DNA of 64,000 nucleotides from Archangium violaceum Cb vi76. Lineage in GTDB: Bacteria > Myxococcota > Myxococcia > Myxococcales > Myxococcaceae. The DNA is taken from the NCBI RefSeq assembly GCF_000733295.1, contig NZ_JPMI01000006.1:1-64000 (forward strand), written 5' to 3'. The position numbers and the translations under genes were made by a program. Shown in pieces: positions 1 through 7,337 of this stretch; position 1 is the stretch's first letter, and every line of letters starts with the position of its first letter. The notes below the pieces were generated by a model. That model was not told the DNA's origin, did not search any database, and worked only from the letters and a program-made list of their open reading frames with translations.

Positions 1-1843
1 CCCTATTTTCGGGCAAGCCTGTCGCATGGAAGTAGACATACGGCGGAACCGCCTGTTGGTGGACCTGGATATAGGCCGGGTAGGATGACTCATTGCCTTC
101 CGCATCCCAGACGCGCAACTCCAGCCCCCAGAGCCCCTCCGGAATGTTGATGAACCCGAAGTCGAGGGTGGGACCGTTATCCGTCATACCGTAGAAGTAC
201 TGGCTGACGGGGCCCGTATCGTAATACTCCATGTAATCTCTGTCGTTCACGTCATAGGGGATATCGATGATGTTCCATTGATACCTCACGATTCCCTGGG
301 ACACGGAGACAGGACGTCCATCCGTACGGTGGCAACGGCTCTCGCGATCCGTACAGGGTGAGTCCGGATCATCAGCTGAGCCATTGAGCCGCAGATACTC
401 GAACTGGTTGACGATCAGCGGGTGCTCAGGCCAGTAGAAGTCGTCTCCGTTGACGTCCGATACGAAGACATTGGGGCCCATGTCGACCAGCACCTTGAAC
501 TCCCCTTGTGTGGATTCTCCCTCATCGTCCGTGGCGGTCAGCCGGAAGATCCAGGTTCCATACCTCCAGAGCGATGGTTTGCTCACCGCCGACGTTGTCG
601 AGGTGACATAGGGCAACGGGGTACCTGTGACGCCTGGTTCCTGTACTACCTCCCACTTGAAGGTGAGCTCGCCCCCGTCGTCGTCATTGAGCACGGCGGT
701 CGAGACCAGCAGGTTCTGGCCAGTGTCGATCTCGGTGGGGCCATTGAACACGATGCGCGGCTTGAGATTTACCACCCGGACCGTGACCGTCTTGACCACC
801 ACGGCTCCCTCGTTGTCCGTGGCTGTGAGGCGGAACACCCATTCTCCGATGTCGTTCTTGGTCGTCGGAATGGAGATGTTGTGCGAGGTTGAATAGTTGT
901 TCTGGGGTCTCTGCGCAGACTGCGCCGGAGTCTGGAGGATGTCCCACACGAACGTGAGATTGCCTCCATCGTCATCAGTGGTCCTGCTGCTGCCAAGTCC
1001 GATGGGATTGTGTACCACGACCTCCAGTGGTCCACTGATCTCGAAGTTTGGCGGGGCGTTGGGAACGGTGAACTGGACGGCGCTATCCTGGATCCGGATT
1101 TCTCCTTCGTTGTCATCCACCTCCAACCGGAATCGCCAGGTACCGAGATCCTTTTCGCCACTGAAGGTGATGGTGGGATTGGCTGTATTGGGGTTGGTCA
1201 GGTTGGCGAGCGAGCCCGCGGGGCGTGCCGCGATCGACCAACGGTACTTGTTGGTCTCACCCGGGTAGGGGTTGTCCAGGTCCCTGCCATTCGCGTTCAA
1301 AGTGACCATCGAGTTCCAGGCTGGGCTCGAGGGCGAGTAGGTGGGACTGATCTCCGGGGGAATATTGATGACGTTGACGAACCACCGGATTGGCAAGGCG
1401 ATTGTCGCGTAGCTGTAGTCACATATGATGTTGCATGGTGGGTTTGGGCCCGGGGCGCACCTTGATGCGGGAATGGAGTAACCATCGCATACCACCCTGT
1501 GCTGGCCGAGATCCTTCAACGAGCGTGCATTGAAGCGGAAGTACTTGGTCCAGCGTCTATCAGGCCCCACCCCGAGGTTGCACTCGTTCGAAGGCCAGTA
1601 CAAAATGCTGGAATCAGAGGTCGTGACGCGAGGATCATTACTGAGTGGCGAAATAGGTGCTTCGGGTGAACGCGCAGAAAAGACATCACGCCTGCAATTG
1701 ACCAGGAAAGGAACAAAATCGGGAGTTTCAGATTGCCAGCCGCTGGTCCATTCTTCCTTGACCACCACGACCTGGTTGTAATCAACAGCGAGCGCATCGC
1801 CTGCTGCCAACATGACGAGCATCAGTAGAAAGAGATATCTCAT
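1..1843 (-). CDS. Secreted PKD/Ig-like repeat protein, 5' part only (runs off left edge)
   Basis: The minus strand is open from an ATG at 1843 to the window edge (614 codons, no stop). Residues 1-19 (MRYLFLLMLVMLAAGDALA) form a signal peptide with an ALA cleavage site, so the product is exported. The mature part carries repeated PKD/cadherin-like beta domains, recognisable by recurring FRLEVDDNEG, FRLTATDNEG, FRLTATDDEG and ELRVWDAEGN motifs near residues 240, 337, 433 and 577, a period of about 97 residues with one longer unit. Such folds in surface proteins usually serve adhesion or act as spacers; the C-terminal, possibly catalytic, part is outside. It starts 37 bp after the foldase gene, so the two are probably co-transcribed. 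Codon use is less GC-biased than in the neighbours. The exact role is unknown. Confidence 0.85.
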   Translation of the reverse strand, partial: MRYLFLLMLVMLAAGDALAVDYNQVVVVKEEWTSGWQSETPDFVPFLVNCRRDVFSARSPEAPISPLSNDPRVTTSDSSILYWPSNECNLGVGPDRRWTKYFRFNARSLKDLGQHRVVCDGYSIPASRCAPGPNPPCNIICDYSYATIALPIRWFVNVINIPPEISPTYSPSSPAWNSMVTLNANGRDLDNPYPGETNKYRWSIAARPAGSLANLTNPNTANPTITFSGEKDLGTWRFRLEVDDNEGEIRIQDSAVQFTVPNAPPNFEISGPLEVVVHNPIGLGSSRTTDDDGGNLTFVWDILQTPAQSAQRPQNNYSTSHNISIPTTKNDIGEWVFRLTATDNEGAVVVKTVTVRVVNLKPRIVFNGPTEIDTGQNLLVSTAVLNDDDGGELTFKWEVVQEPGVTGTPLPYVTSTTSAVSKPSLWRYGTWIFRLTATDDEGESTQGEFKVLVDMGPNVFVSDVNGDDFYWPEHPLIVNQFEYLRLNGSADDPDSPCTDRESRCHRTDGRPVSVSQGIVRYQWNIIDIPYDVNDRDYMEYYDTGPVSQYFYGMTDNGPTLDFGFINIPEGLWGLELRVWDAEGNESSYPAYIQVHQQAVPPYVYFHATGLPENR

Positions 1844-1875
1844 TTTTTTCACATCTCAGTTTTTTCACATCTCAG
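1844..1875. repeat. Tandem 16-bp duplication in an intergenic leader
   Basis: Two perfect back-to-back copies of ttttttcacatctcag (1844-1859 and 1860-1875) fill nearly the whole gap between the foldase stop and the PKD-protein start. On the coding (minus) strand each copy reads CTGAGATGTGAAAAAA, so the segment in front of the start codon is present twice. No canonical Shine-Dalgarno is seen otherwise. Confidence 0.8.
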
Positions 1876-1880
1876 GATGT

Positions 1881-3047
1881 TCACAGATCGAATGGCTGGG
1901 ACCCGGGAGTGGGTGCCTCGGCAGCAGTGGAAGAAGGAGCCTTGTCGACGAAAGCATCGAGCTGCTTCCGCTCATCGGCAGGAGCGCTCTTGGAATCCGG
2001 CTCAGCGACAGGTGGAGAACCCAACCGCTCCGCCAGCAGGTTGGAGACCTGGGCCCTCGCGCGCAATCGAGGCAGTAGGGCCTCGTTGCGTCGGCGCTGC
2101 ATCAGTTCGTTGAACTCCGTCCGCACCTGCGGCTCCATCTCCGCGAAGGAGCGGCGGACGGCGGATTTCTTCGCCACCAGATAGAGGATGTGGAATCCGT
2201 CGCGGGTCTCTACGACCTCGGAGATGCCACCCGGCTTCAGCCGGATCAGCGCCTCCCACAGCCTGGGCTCAGACGTTTGGGCTGTCATCCGTCCCAGGTC
2301 TCCGCCAGTGGCGGCGGTGGGTCCCTCGGAGTGCTGCCTGGCCAGTTGCTCGAAGGGCTTTCCCGAGGATTGAGCCTCCTTGTGTAGTTTCTCCGCGCGC
2401 TCCCTCTTCGTGTGGCGTGCGGCAGTCGTATCTCGAGTGTCGGAGCGCACGAGGATTTCCCGTGCCATGCAATGCTCGGGACCATCGAACCGGGCTGGAT
2501 CACTGTCGTAATAAGCCTTGACGGCCTGCTCGGACAGTGGTTGGGACTCCGCCTCGATCAAACGATTCCTGAGCCACCGGATGCGCAACCGCTGGCGGAT
2601 TTCCTCCAGTCCTAGAGGGTACTCTGCGACGAATCGCTCGAAGCCACTCTCGGAATGAAAGTCTGCCTTGAACCGAGCGAGAGCGATATCGATGTCCGAT
2701 TCTTGGGCGAAGAGTCCCAGCTCGGAGGCGGCATCCTCGATCAGCCGCTCATCAATCAGTCGTTCGGCCAGTTTGAGTTTGAGCGCCCGTTGGAGAGGCT
2801 CCGGGACACTGCCATCCCCCAGGCGGGACTTTTGCAGCATCGCATCGAGCAGGCTGTTGAACCTCCCAAGCGAAACCTCCTGCCCGTCTACCTTTGCAAT
2901 TGCCTCGACCTCCCTGCCGAGCGCAAGATGCTCTGTGGTTTCAGATGAGGCGGAGGCGCTGATGAGAAGCGCAGCACCAGATACAAGACAAGTTCCAAGC
3001 AGTCCCCGACCAACGGGAACCCAATGATTCATGAGATGTCGCAGCAT
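1881..3047 (-). CDS. Parvulin-type (PpiC/SurA-like) peptidyl-prolyl isomerase, exported
   Basis: A 388-residue protein that begins with a signal sequence (MLRHLMNHWVPVGRGLLG, then a hydrophobic stretch ending ASAS). Residues about 45-185 resemble the helical SurA N-terminal chaperone domain, and about 192-300 form a rotamase domain: AREILVRS, then GGDLGRMT and a final DGFHILYLV block. Such proteins assist folding of exported proteins in the periplasm or on the surface. An upstream in-frame ATG at 3116 would add 23 residues before the signal peptide; the ATG at 3047 has an AAGG six bases upstream and puts the signal peptide at the terminus. The next gene encodes a secreted PKD-repeat protein, which may be its client (inference). 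Confidence 0.85.
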   Translation of the reverse strand: MLRHLMNHWVPVGRGLLGTCLVSGAALLISASASSETTEHLALGREVEAIAKVDGQEVSLGRFNSLLDAMLQKSRLGDGSVPEPLQRALKLKLAERLIDERLIEDAASELGLFAQESDIDIALARFKADFHSESGFERFVAEYPLGLEEIRQRLRIRWLRNRLIEAESQPLSEQAVKAYYDSDPARFDGPEHCMAREILVRSDTRDTTAARHTKRERAEKLHKEAQSSGKPFEQLARQHSEGPTAATGGDLGRMTAQTSEPRLWEALIRLKPGGISEVVETRDGFHILYLVAKKSAVRRSFAEMEPQVRTEFNELMQRRRNEALLPRLRARAQVSNLLAERLGSPPVAEPDSKSAPADERKQLDAFVDKAPSSTAAEAPTPGSQPFDL

Positions 3048-3753
3048 GATGACCCTTGGCCTGGGCCCCCAAGAAGTTGGAGGCCGACGGCGCTCCAGGC
3101 CAGATGTGTTTGTCATCCACGCCTGGATGGCCGACTGTCGTGCTCTACTGTTTTTTTGAGCCTGGTGCTGTGAGTTGGTTCACAGCGCGGGGCAAGGGAA
3201 TCAACGTTCGAGTGCACGAATTCGCTCGGGACTCTTATCTTTCAGAAATAGGGAACAATGTGATGAGTGTGAAATAGTGTTCGTGCATGTGGGGGTAAGA
3301 TTGGCTTATGACGTTGGCCGAGCCTCCGCGACAGCCTGGCAGGGACACAGAACCGGGTGGTCTGGCGGATGGGTACGGCATTCACCTTGCTCCGGGGCCT
3401 GCCGCCTTGCCGAGAATGATTGGTTCGCCAAAGCGCGCGAGTGGCGACAGGTCCATCCCTCACATCATCTGTTCACCGTTCTTGTATGGGCAGGCCGGCT
3501 GGATTGGTGCGCATGGACGGAGATGAAACCTCCAACCGGAATGCTCGATGAGTGAGGTTGGTGCATTTGTCGCGTCGGACGTTGCAACCCTCAAAAAACA
3601 ACATCGAGTTCTGCCAGTGGTACCTTGAACGATTCGAGTTCCACCGCATGCACCCTGATGCGTGTAGATATTGATGAATGAGTAGAAAATGGTCGGGGCG
3701 TGCCTGCGTCCATACTCGAGCCGTGCTGCCGCCCGCGGTCGTGACTCACGGGC
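3048..3753. other. Non-coding gap between two minus-strand transcription units
   Basis: About 700 bases without a convincing gene. Open frames here are short, lack Shine-Dalgarno sites and do not resemble known proteins. The part near 3130-3300 is richer in A/T than the surroundings and presumably carries the promoter of the foldase/PKD-protein pair, but no good -35/-10 pair was recognised. No repeat or terminator hairpin was seen. Confidence 0.5.
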
Positions 3754-4461
3754 TCACGGATTGACGGCCCCGTGGAACACGAGGGCCGCACCGTCGGGAG
3801 CGTGCAGAGGCCAGGGCTCGCCCGTGGGAGACACCCCCACGGGGTGGAGCGCATAGGCGAAGCCTCCCGGCATGACGTAGAGCATCAGCGTGCCGGGGGG
3901 AGCATCCGGGGGCAGCGCTTCGGGCGATTCGATCTTCCGGATGCGAAAGGGCAGTGGCTCGAACGAGCGCGTGCGCACGGGAGACGGCTCCCCGTGGGAC
4001 ACCTGTTCCAGCGCCGACTGCCAGGTGCCCACGTTCTCGGAAACGGCCCCCTGGGAGCGAAGGGCGTTCACGTTTCCCTCATGGAGCTTCCGAGCCACCT
4101 CGAGGATTTTCACATTCGCCGAGTCAGCGGTCCGTCCGGCCACGAGCCCCTCGCGCTGGCCCCAGAGGGTGAGCACGAGGGCTCCGAGGATGAGCAGGGA
4201 CCAGGCCAGCCGCACCGCGCGCCCTCGCAGGTGCTGGACGAGCACGGCGGCCATCCCCACCAGCGCCGCGAGCATGGGCAGCAGCAGTTCCGGGCGGGGA
4301 GGGGGCCCGGGGTGGAAGGGCTGGAGCTGGGTGCGAACGAGGTGCTCCAGCTCGGGCCAGCCCGCCGCGAGGCACATGGCGGTGAAGCCCCCGAAGACGA
4401 GTCCATGAAGGACGCGGAGCGGGAGCGGGGAAGGCTGCCGCGCGGCGGAGGACGGCTTCAC
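3754..4461 (-). CDS. Membrane protein of unknown function, last gene of the Tad-like operon
   Basis: A 235-residue protein starting at a GTG that overlaps the preceding stop (GTGA at 4458-4461). Three hydrophobic segments are visible in the N-terminal half (around LVFGGFTAMCLAAGW, LLLPMLAALVGMAAVLV and WSLLILGALVLTLW), followed by a soluble C-terminal part of about 120 residues without a recognisable motif. Its place directly after a small prepilin-like gene in a run of seven overlapping genes suggests a job in the same envelope apparatus. No family is recognised; the function is unknown. Confidence 0.7.
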   Translation of the reverse strand: MKPSSAARQPSPLPLRVLHGLVFGGFTAMCLAAGWPELEHLVRTQLQPFHPGPPPRPELLLPMLAALVGMAAVLVQHLRGRAVRLAWSLLILGALVLTLWGQREGLVAGRTADSANVKILEVARKLHEGNVNALRSQGAVSENVGTWQSALEQVSHGEPSPVRTRSFEPLPFRIRKIESPEALPPDAPPGTLMLYVMPGGFAYALHPVGVSPTGEPWPLHAPDGAALVFHGAVNP

Positions 4462-4685
4462 GGGAACGGCAGGTTCAGCACGAAGTAGAACGAGTCGTAA
4501 TAAATCTGGTACGCGCGCAGGAAGGCGTCGATGACGTTCATCTTCTGGTCCCCGCTGCCGAAGTTGACGGTCATCCCCGTGATGAGGGCGACCACGAGGA
4601 CCCAGTTGATGAAGGAGTACTCCACCATGGCCTGTCCGCGGCGGTGACGGCGGCGGAGCTGGGGGCGACGCGTGTGGGTCTTCAT
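4458..4685 (-). CDS. Small pilin-like protein with class III prepilin motif
   Basis: A 75-residue protein. After a basic leader (RRRHRR) comes G17 followed by QAMVEY, so a glutamate sits at +5 after the expected cleavage glycine, then a hydrophobic helix (INWVLVVALITGM). This is the pattern of Flp-type pilins and TadE-like pseudopilins processed by TadV/CpaA-type peptidases. The tail has many aromatic residues (YQIYYDSFYF). It overlaps the upstream gene by ATGA and the downstream gene by GTGA. It could be the major or a minor pilin of the apparatus; size favours a pilin, but Flp pilins usually lack such a tail. Confidence 0.7.
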   Translation of the reverse strand: MKTHTRRPQLRRRHRRGQAMVEYSFINWVLVVALITGMTVNFGSGDQKMNVIDAFLRAYQIYYDSFYFVLNLPFP

Positions 4686-5473
4686 GGGCGGTTATCCTCC
4701 GTACCCCAAGCGGTACCAGACTGTGACACGGGTTGGAAGTGGGGAGGAAGGTGGCTGGCTGGTTCCAGGGTGATCTTCTTGTCACTGGGCGAGGGGGGGA
4801 CCAGGCGGGGCCGGGCGTCCAGGCCATGGTCGCGCACCTCCATCGAGTAGCGGATGGGAGGGAACTCGAGCCTGGCCAGGTGGAGGATGGGGATCTCCCG
4901 GCTGACCCAGTAGCGCTTGAGGACGAGCTGGCGGTGGCGGACCTCCAGGGGCTCGGCGGTCACCGTGCCCGCGAACGTCATGAGGCGGGCGGGCGGGCCC
5001 CGGCGAACGGTCGAGCCCTCTCCCACGGGAAGCCGCGCCGAGGGGGGCGGAAGAGCGGGGCGGGGCGGCTGCTTCCCGGGTGAACCGAGGAAGAAGGGCA
5101 GGGCGGCGGTGTCCACCTCCTGGAGCTTCTCGAAGCCCTGGGTGACGAACAGCCGGGAGACGCCGTTGGCGCTCAGTCCCGTGTCGCGGGCCACCAGCAG
5201 GAGGAATTGAGCCAGCGGGGCCTTCATCGCCGGGTGCTGGCCGAGCTCCAGCTCCACCCACACGGCATCCCGGCCCTGGGCGTCCTTCTGTTCGGCGACG
5301 ACGGCCAGCCGCAGGAAGCCCGGCTGGGGGCCTCCATCCATCTGGTACGTCACCCACTCGCCCACGCGCGCGTCCAACCGCTCGGGCGCGGCCTCGAAGA
5401 GCATCCCGCGCGATACGTCCATTGGAGCGGCGCCCATCAGGACCAGCGACAGGGCGCAGACGAGCGTGCTCAT
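4682..5473 (-). CDS. Exported protein of unknown function in the Tad-like operon
   Basis: A 263-residue protein with a signal sequence (MSTLVCALSLVLMGAAPMDVSRG), predicted to be periplasmic or outer-membrane associated. A sandwich-like stretch, about residues 30-110, discusses no known motif but contains VGEWVTYQMDGG and DAVWVELELGQ, resembling lipid- or polymer-binding beta folds; the tail is proline-rich. ATG at 5473 overlaps the upstream stop (ATGA), and its own stop overlaps the pilin-like gene. No database family is recognised by eye. Tight coupling to TadE/TadG-like genes suggests an accessory part of the same machine (inference). Confidence 0.65.
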   Translation of the reverse strand: MSTLVCALSLVLMGAAPMDVSRGMLFEAAPERLDARVGEWVTYQMDGGPQPGFLRLAVVAEQKDAQGRDAVWVELELGQHPAMKAPLAQFLLLVARDTGLSANGVSRLFVTQGFEKLQEVDTAALPFFLGSPGKQPPRPALPPPSARLPVGEGSTVRRGPPARLMTFAGTVTAEPLEVRHRQLVLKRYWVSREIPILHLARLEFPPIRYSMEVRDHGLDARPRLVPPSPSDKKITLEPASHLPPHFQPVSQSGTAWGTEDNRP

Positions 5474-6189
5474 GGCTTCTCCTCGCGAGCCTGACGCACG
5501 GCATCGGTGTTGGGCACCCAGGCCTGCGAGATGGCCACCCGCGAGGGCGCCAGTTCCACCAGGGTGGTGAGCATCTGTTCGGCTCCACGCGCGTACTCGA
5601 GGACGAGGGTGCGCTGTCCATCCAACCGGCCCCCGGACTCGCGCACGGGCGTGTAGCCCGCGGCGCTGAACCGGGCGGCGAGCTCCTGGTGCACGGTGTC
5701 CAGCCCGCGTTCCACCACCTGCGTGCGGTGCAGCGAGCCTCCCGCCGCGCCACGTGAGCCCACGTCCGCGCTGAAGAGCGCGCCCTCCACCTGGATGAAG
5801 GGACTCCCGTGGGTGCTCGTGGGCTTCTCGTACAACCACAGGTCCTTGAGCACGGTGAAGCCCACCGTCTTTCCCAGGTGGGTGCGCAGCACCACGGCCC
5901 GCTGGAGCCCCTCGCGCGTGAAGAAGGCCGAGACCACGGCCTCCCGTTGCAGGTCTCCGTTCACGACGACGGGGTAGCCCTGCTTCGTCCAGAAGCCGTG
6001 GAAGTACCTCGCCACCTTCTCCAGTGGGTCCGTCGTGGTGAAGTACGCGAGGCGGTGGGGCTGGCCGCCGATGAGCAACTCCTCGCCGATCCGCGTGTGC
6101 ACGGTGCCAGGGTAGACCGCGAGCTCCTGTTCCGCCCGCGACGGAGCGGCCCACAGCAGCAGGAGAAGGGGGAGGGCGCTCACTCGCAT
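5470..6189 (-). CDS. Exported protein of unknown function in the Tad-like operon
   Basis: A 239-residue protein with a signal peptide (MRVSALPLLLLLWAAPSRA, cleavage before EQEL). The mature part is soluble and alternates beta-type stretches such as AYFTTTDPLEKVARYFHGFW with a second half containing LVLEYARGAEQMLTTLVEL. The pattern (small aromatic motif plus a repeated half) hints at two similar domains, but the family is not recognised. It overlaps the TadE-like gene upstream by 10 bases and the next gene by 4 bases, so it is translationally coupled to both. Confidence 0.65.
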   Translation of the reverse strand: MRVSALPLLLLLWAAPSRAEQELAVYPGTVHTRIGEELLIGGQPHRLAYFTTTDPLEKVARYFHGFWTKQGYPVVVNGDLQREAVVSAFFTREGLQRAVVLRTHLGKTVGFTVLKDLWLYEKPTSTHGSPFIQVEGALFSADVGSRGAAGGSLHRTQVVERGLDTVHQELAARFSAAGYTPVRESGGRLDGQRTLVLEYARGAEQMLTTLVELAPSRVAISQAWVPNTDAVRQAREEKP

Positions 6190-7328
6190 GGGATCTTCCG
6201 TTCGTTCGAGTCGGTGGAGGTACTGGGGTCGAGGCCGGGCATGGAGGGCGTGTCCGCCTGGGGGTTCTTGCAGCCCATGAAGTAGGGGCCACGGGCCATG
6301 AACATCTTCCGGTAGAGGGACTGGTCGTAGGCCTGGGTGTCGCGGAACGGAGCGGTGTCGAAGCAGCGCTGGGCGGGGTCATCCAGACCGGGGTAGGCGT
6401 TCAGGTTGTTGAGCCCCATGGGAGCGCCGTGCTTGCTCTTGTTGCAGCCGCGGCCGCTCTCCCCGGGCACGTAGTTGTGGGACACCACGAAGGGGCCCTG
6501 GAAGTCGGGAAGGAGGAAGCGGGCCACTGCTCCGAGCCGGTCCAGCTCCACCTGGTCCAGGTAGCTCCCCACGCCCAGGAACTTCATCCGGTCCACCTGG
6601 AGGTGGAGGCCGTGCCGGGAGCCATCGTCATGCACGCCGGCGCGCTGGGGCTTCATCAGGGCATCCCCGCCATCGGGCAGATGCCAGCCGTTGGCGATGA
6701 GGGTGTAGCGCTCTTTCACCTGCAGGCGGCTCAGGTCCCGTCCACCCCAGTTGTCCACGTCGAAGAAGCCGTGCTGCTCCTTCTGCAGGTAGAAGCGGGG
6801 CAGCAGGTGGCTGGAGAGTGTGCTGGTGGTCTCCACCTCCACCTGCCCCCGGGTGTTGAAGCGGAAGTGCCCGAGCAACTCGCCGAGCGTCCTGCCCATC
6901 GCGGCGGCTGCCTCGGGGCCCCTGCCACCCGCGCCGTCGGCGAAGACGCGGCTCAGGTCGATCCCCGAGACACCCTGGTTGCGCATGCCCACCTGCACCG
7001 GAGTGGCGCGCAGCATCATGCCGAACCGTCCGTCGGGCTCGATGGAGTCGAGGTCCGCGTAGCGCTCGGCGGCCTCCTTCACCGTGGCCTTCATGGCGAG
7101 GCCAAAGGCCTTGTCGTGGTCCGCCGTGGCGTAGTCGCTCAGGGGGTAGCTGGTCATCTCCCAGGCGACATACCGGCTGGCCTCCTGGAGCTTGAGACGG
7201 GCCCGGATGACCTCGCTCAGGAAGATGCTGAACATCGCCAGGGAGACGAGCAGCGGCACCACGAGCGCCAGCTCGACGATGGCGGCACCTCGCCGGACGG
7301 GCTTCAACCGTGAACAGGTTCGAATCAT
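6180..7328 (-). CDS. TadE-like pseudopilin, large
   Basis: A 382-residue protein. The N-terminus has a basic leader, then G14 and AAIVE with glutamate at +5, followed by one hydrophobic helix (LALVVPLLVSLAMFSIFL): the class III prepilin/TadE signature. The long C-terminal part, about 330 residues, is predicted extracytoplasmic and contains several cysteines near the end (GRGCNKSK, RCFDTAPF, MGCKNPQ) that could form disulfides. TadE proteins are minor pseudopilins of Tad pili; at 382 residues this one is much larger than usual, suggesting an added external domain. Ten bases separate its start from the upstream TadG-like stop. Confidence 0.75.
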   Translation of the reverse strand: MIRTCSRLKPVRRGAAIVELALVVPLLVSLAMFSIFLSEVIRARLKLQEASRYVAWEMTSYPLSDYATADHDKAFGLAMKATVKEAAERYADLDSIEPDGRFGMMLRATPVQVGMRNQGVSGIDLSRVFADGAGGRGPEAAAAMGRTLGELLGHFRFNTRGQVEVETTSTLSSHLLPRFYLQKEQHGFFDVDNWGGRDLSRLQVKERYTLIANGWHLPDGGDALMKPQRAGVHDDGSRHGLHLQVDRMKFLGVGSYLDQVELDRLGAVARFLLPDFQGPFVVSHNYVPGESGRGCNKSKHGAPMGLNNLNAYPGLDDPAQRCFDTAPFRDTQAYDQSLYRKMFMARGPYFMGCKNPQADTPSMPGLDPSTSTDSNERKIPCE

Positions 7329-7337
7329 GGCGGGGCC

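Noticed and set aside
3175-3555. A 126-codon open frame in the gap after the foldase gene
   Set aside because: No Shine-Dalgarno, no similarity and unusual composition (many Trp, Arg and Cys); most likely chance.
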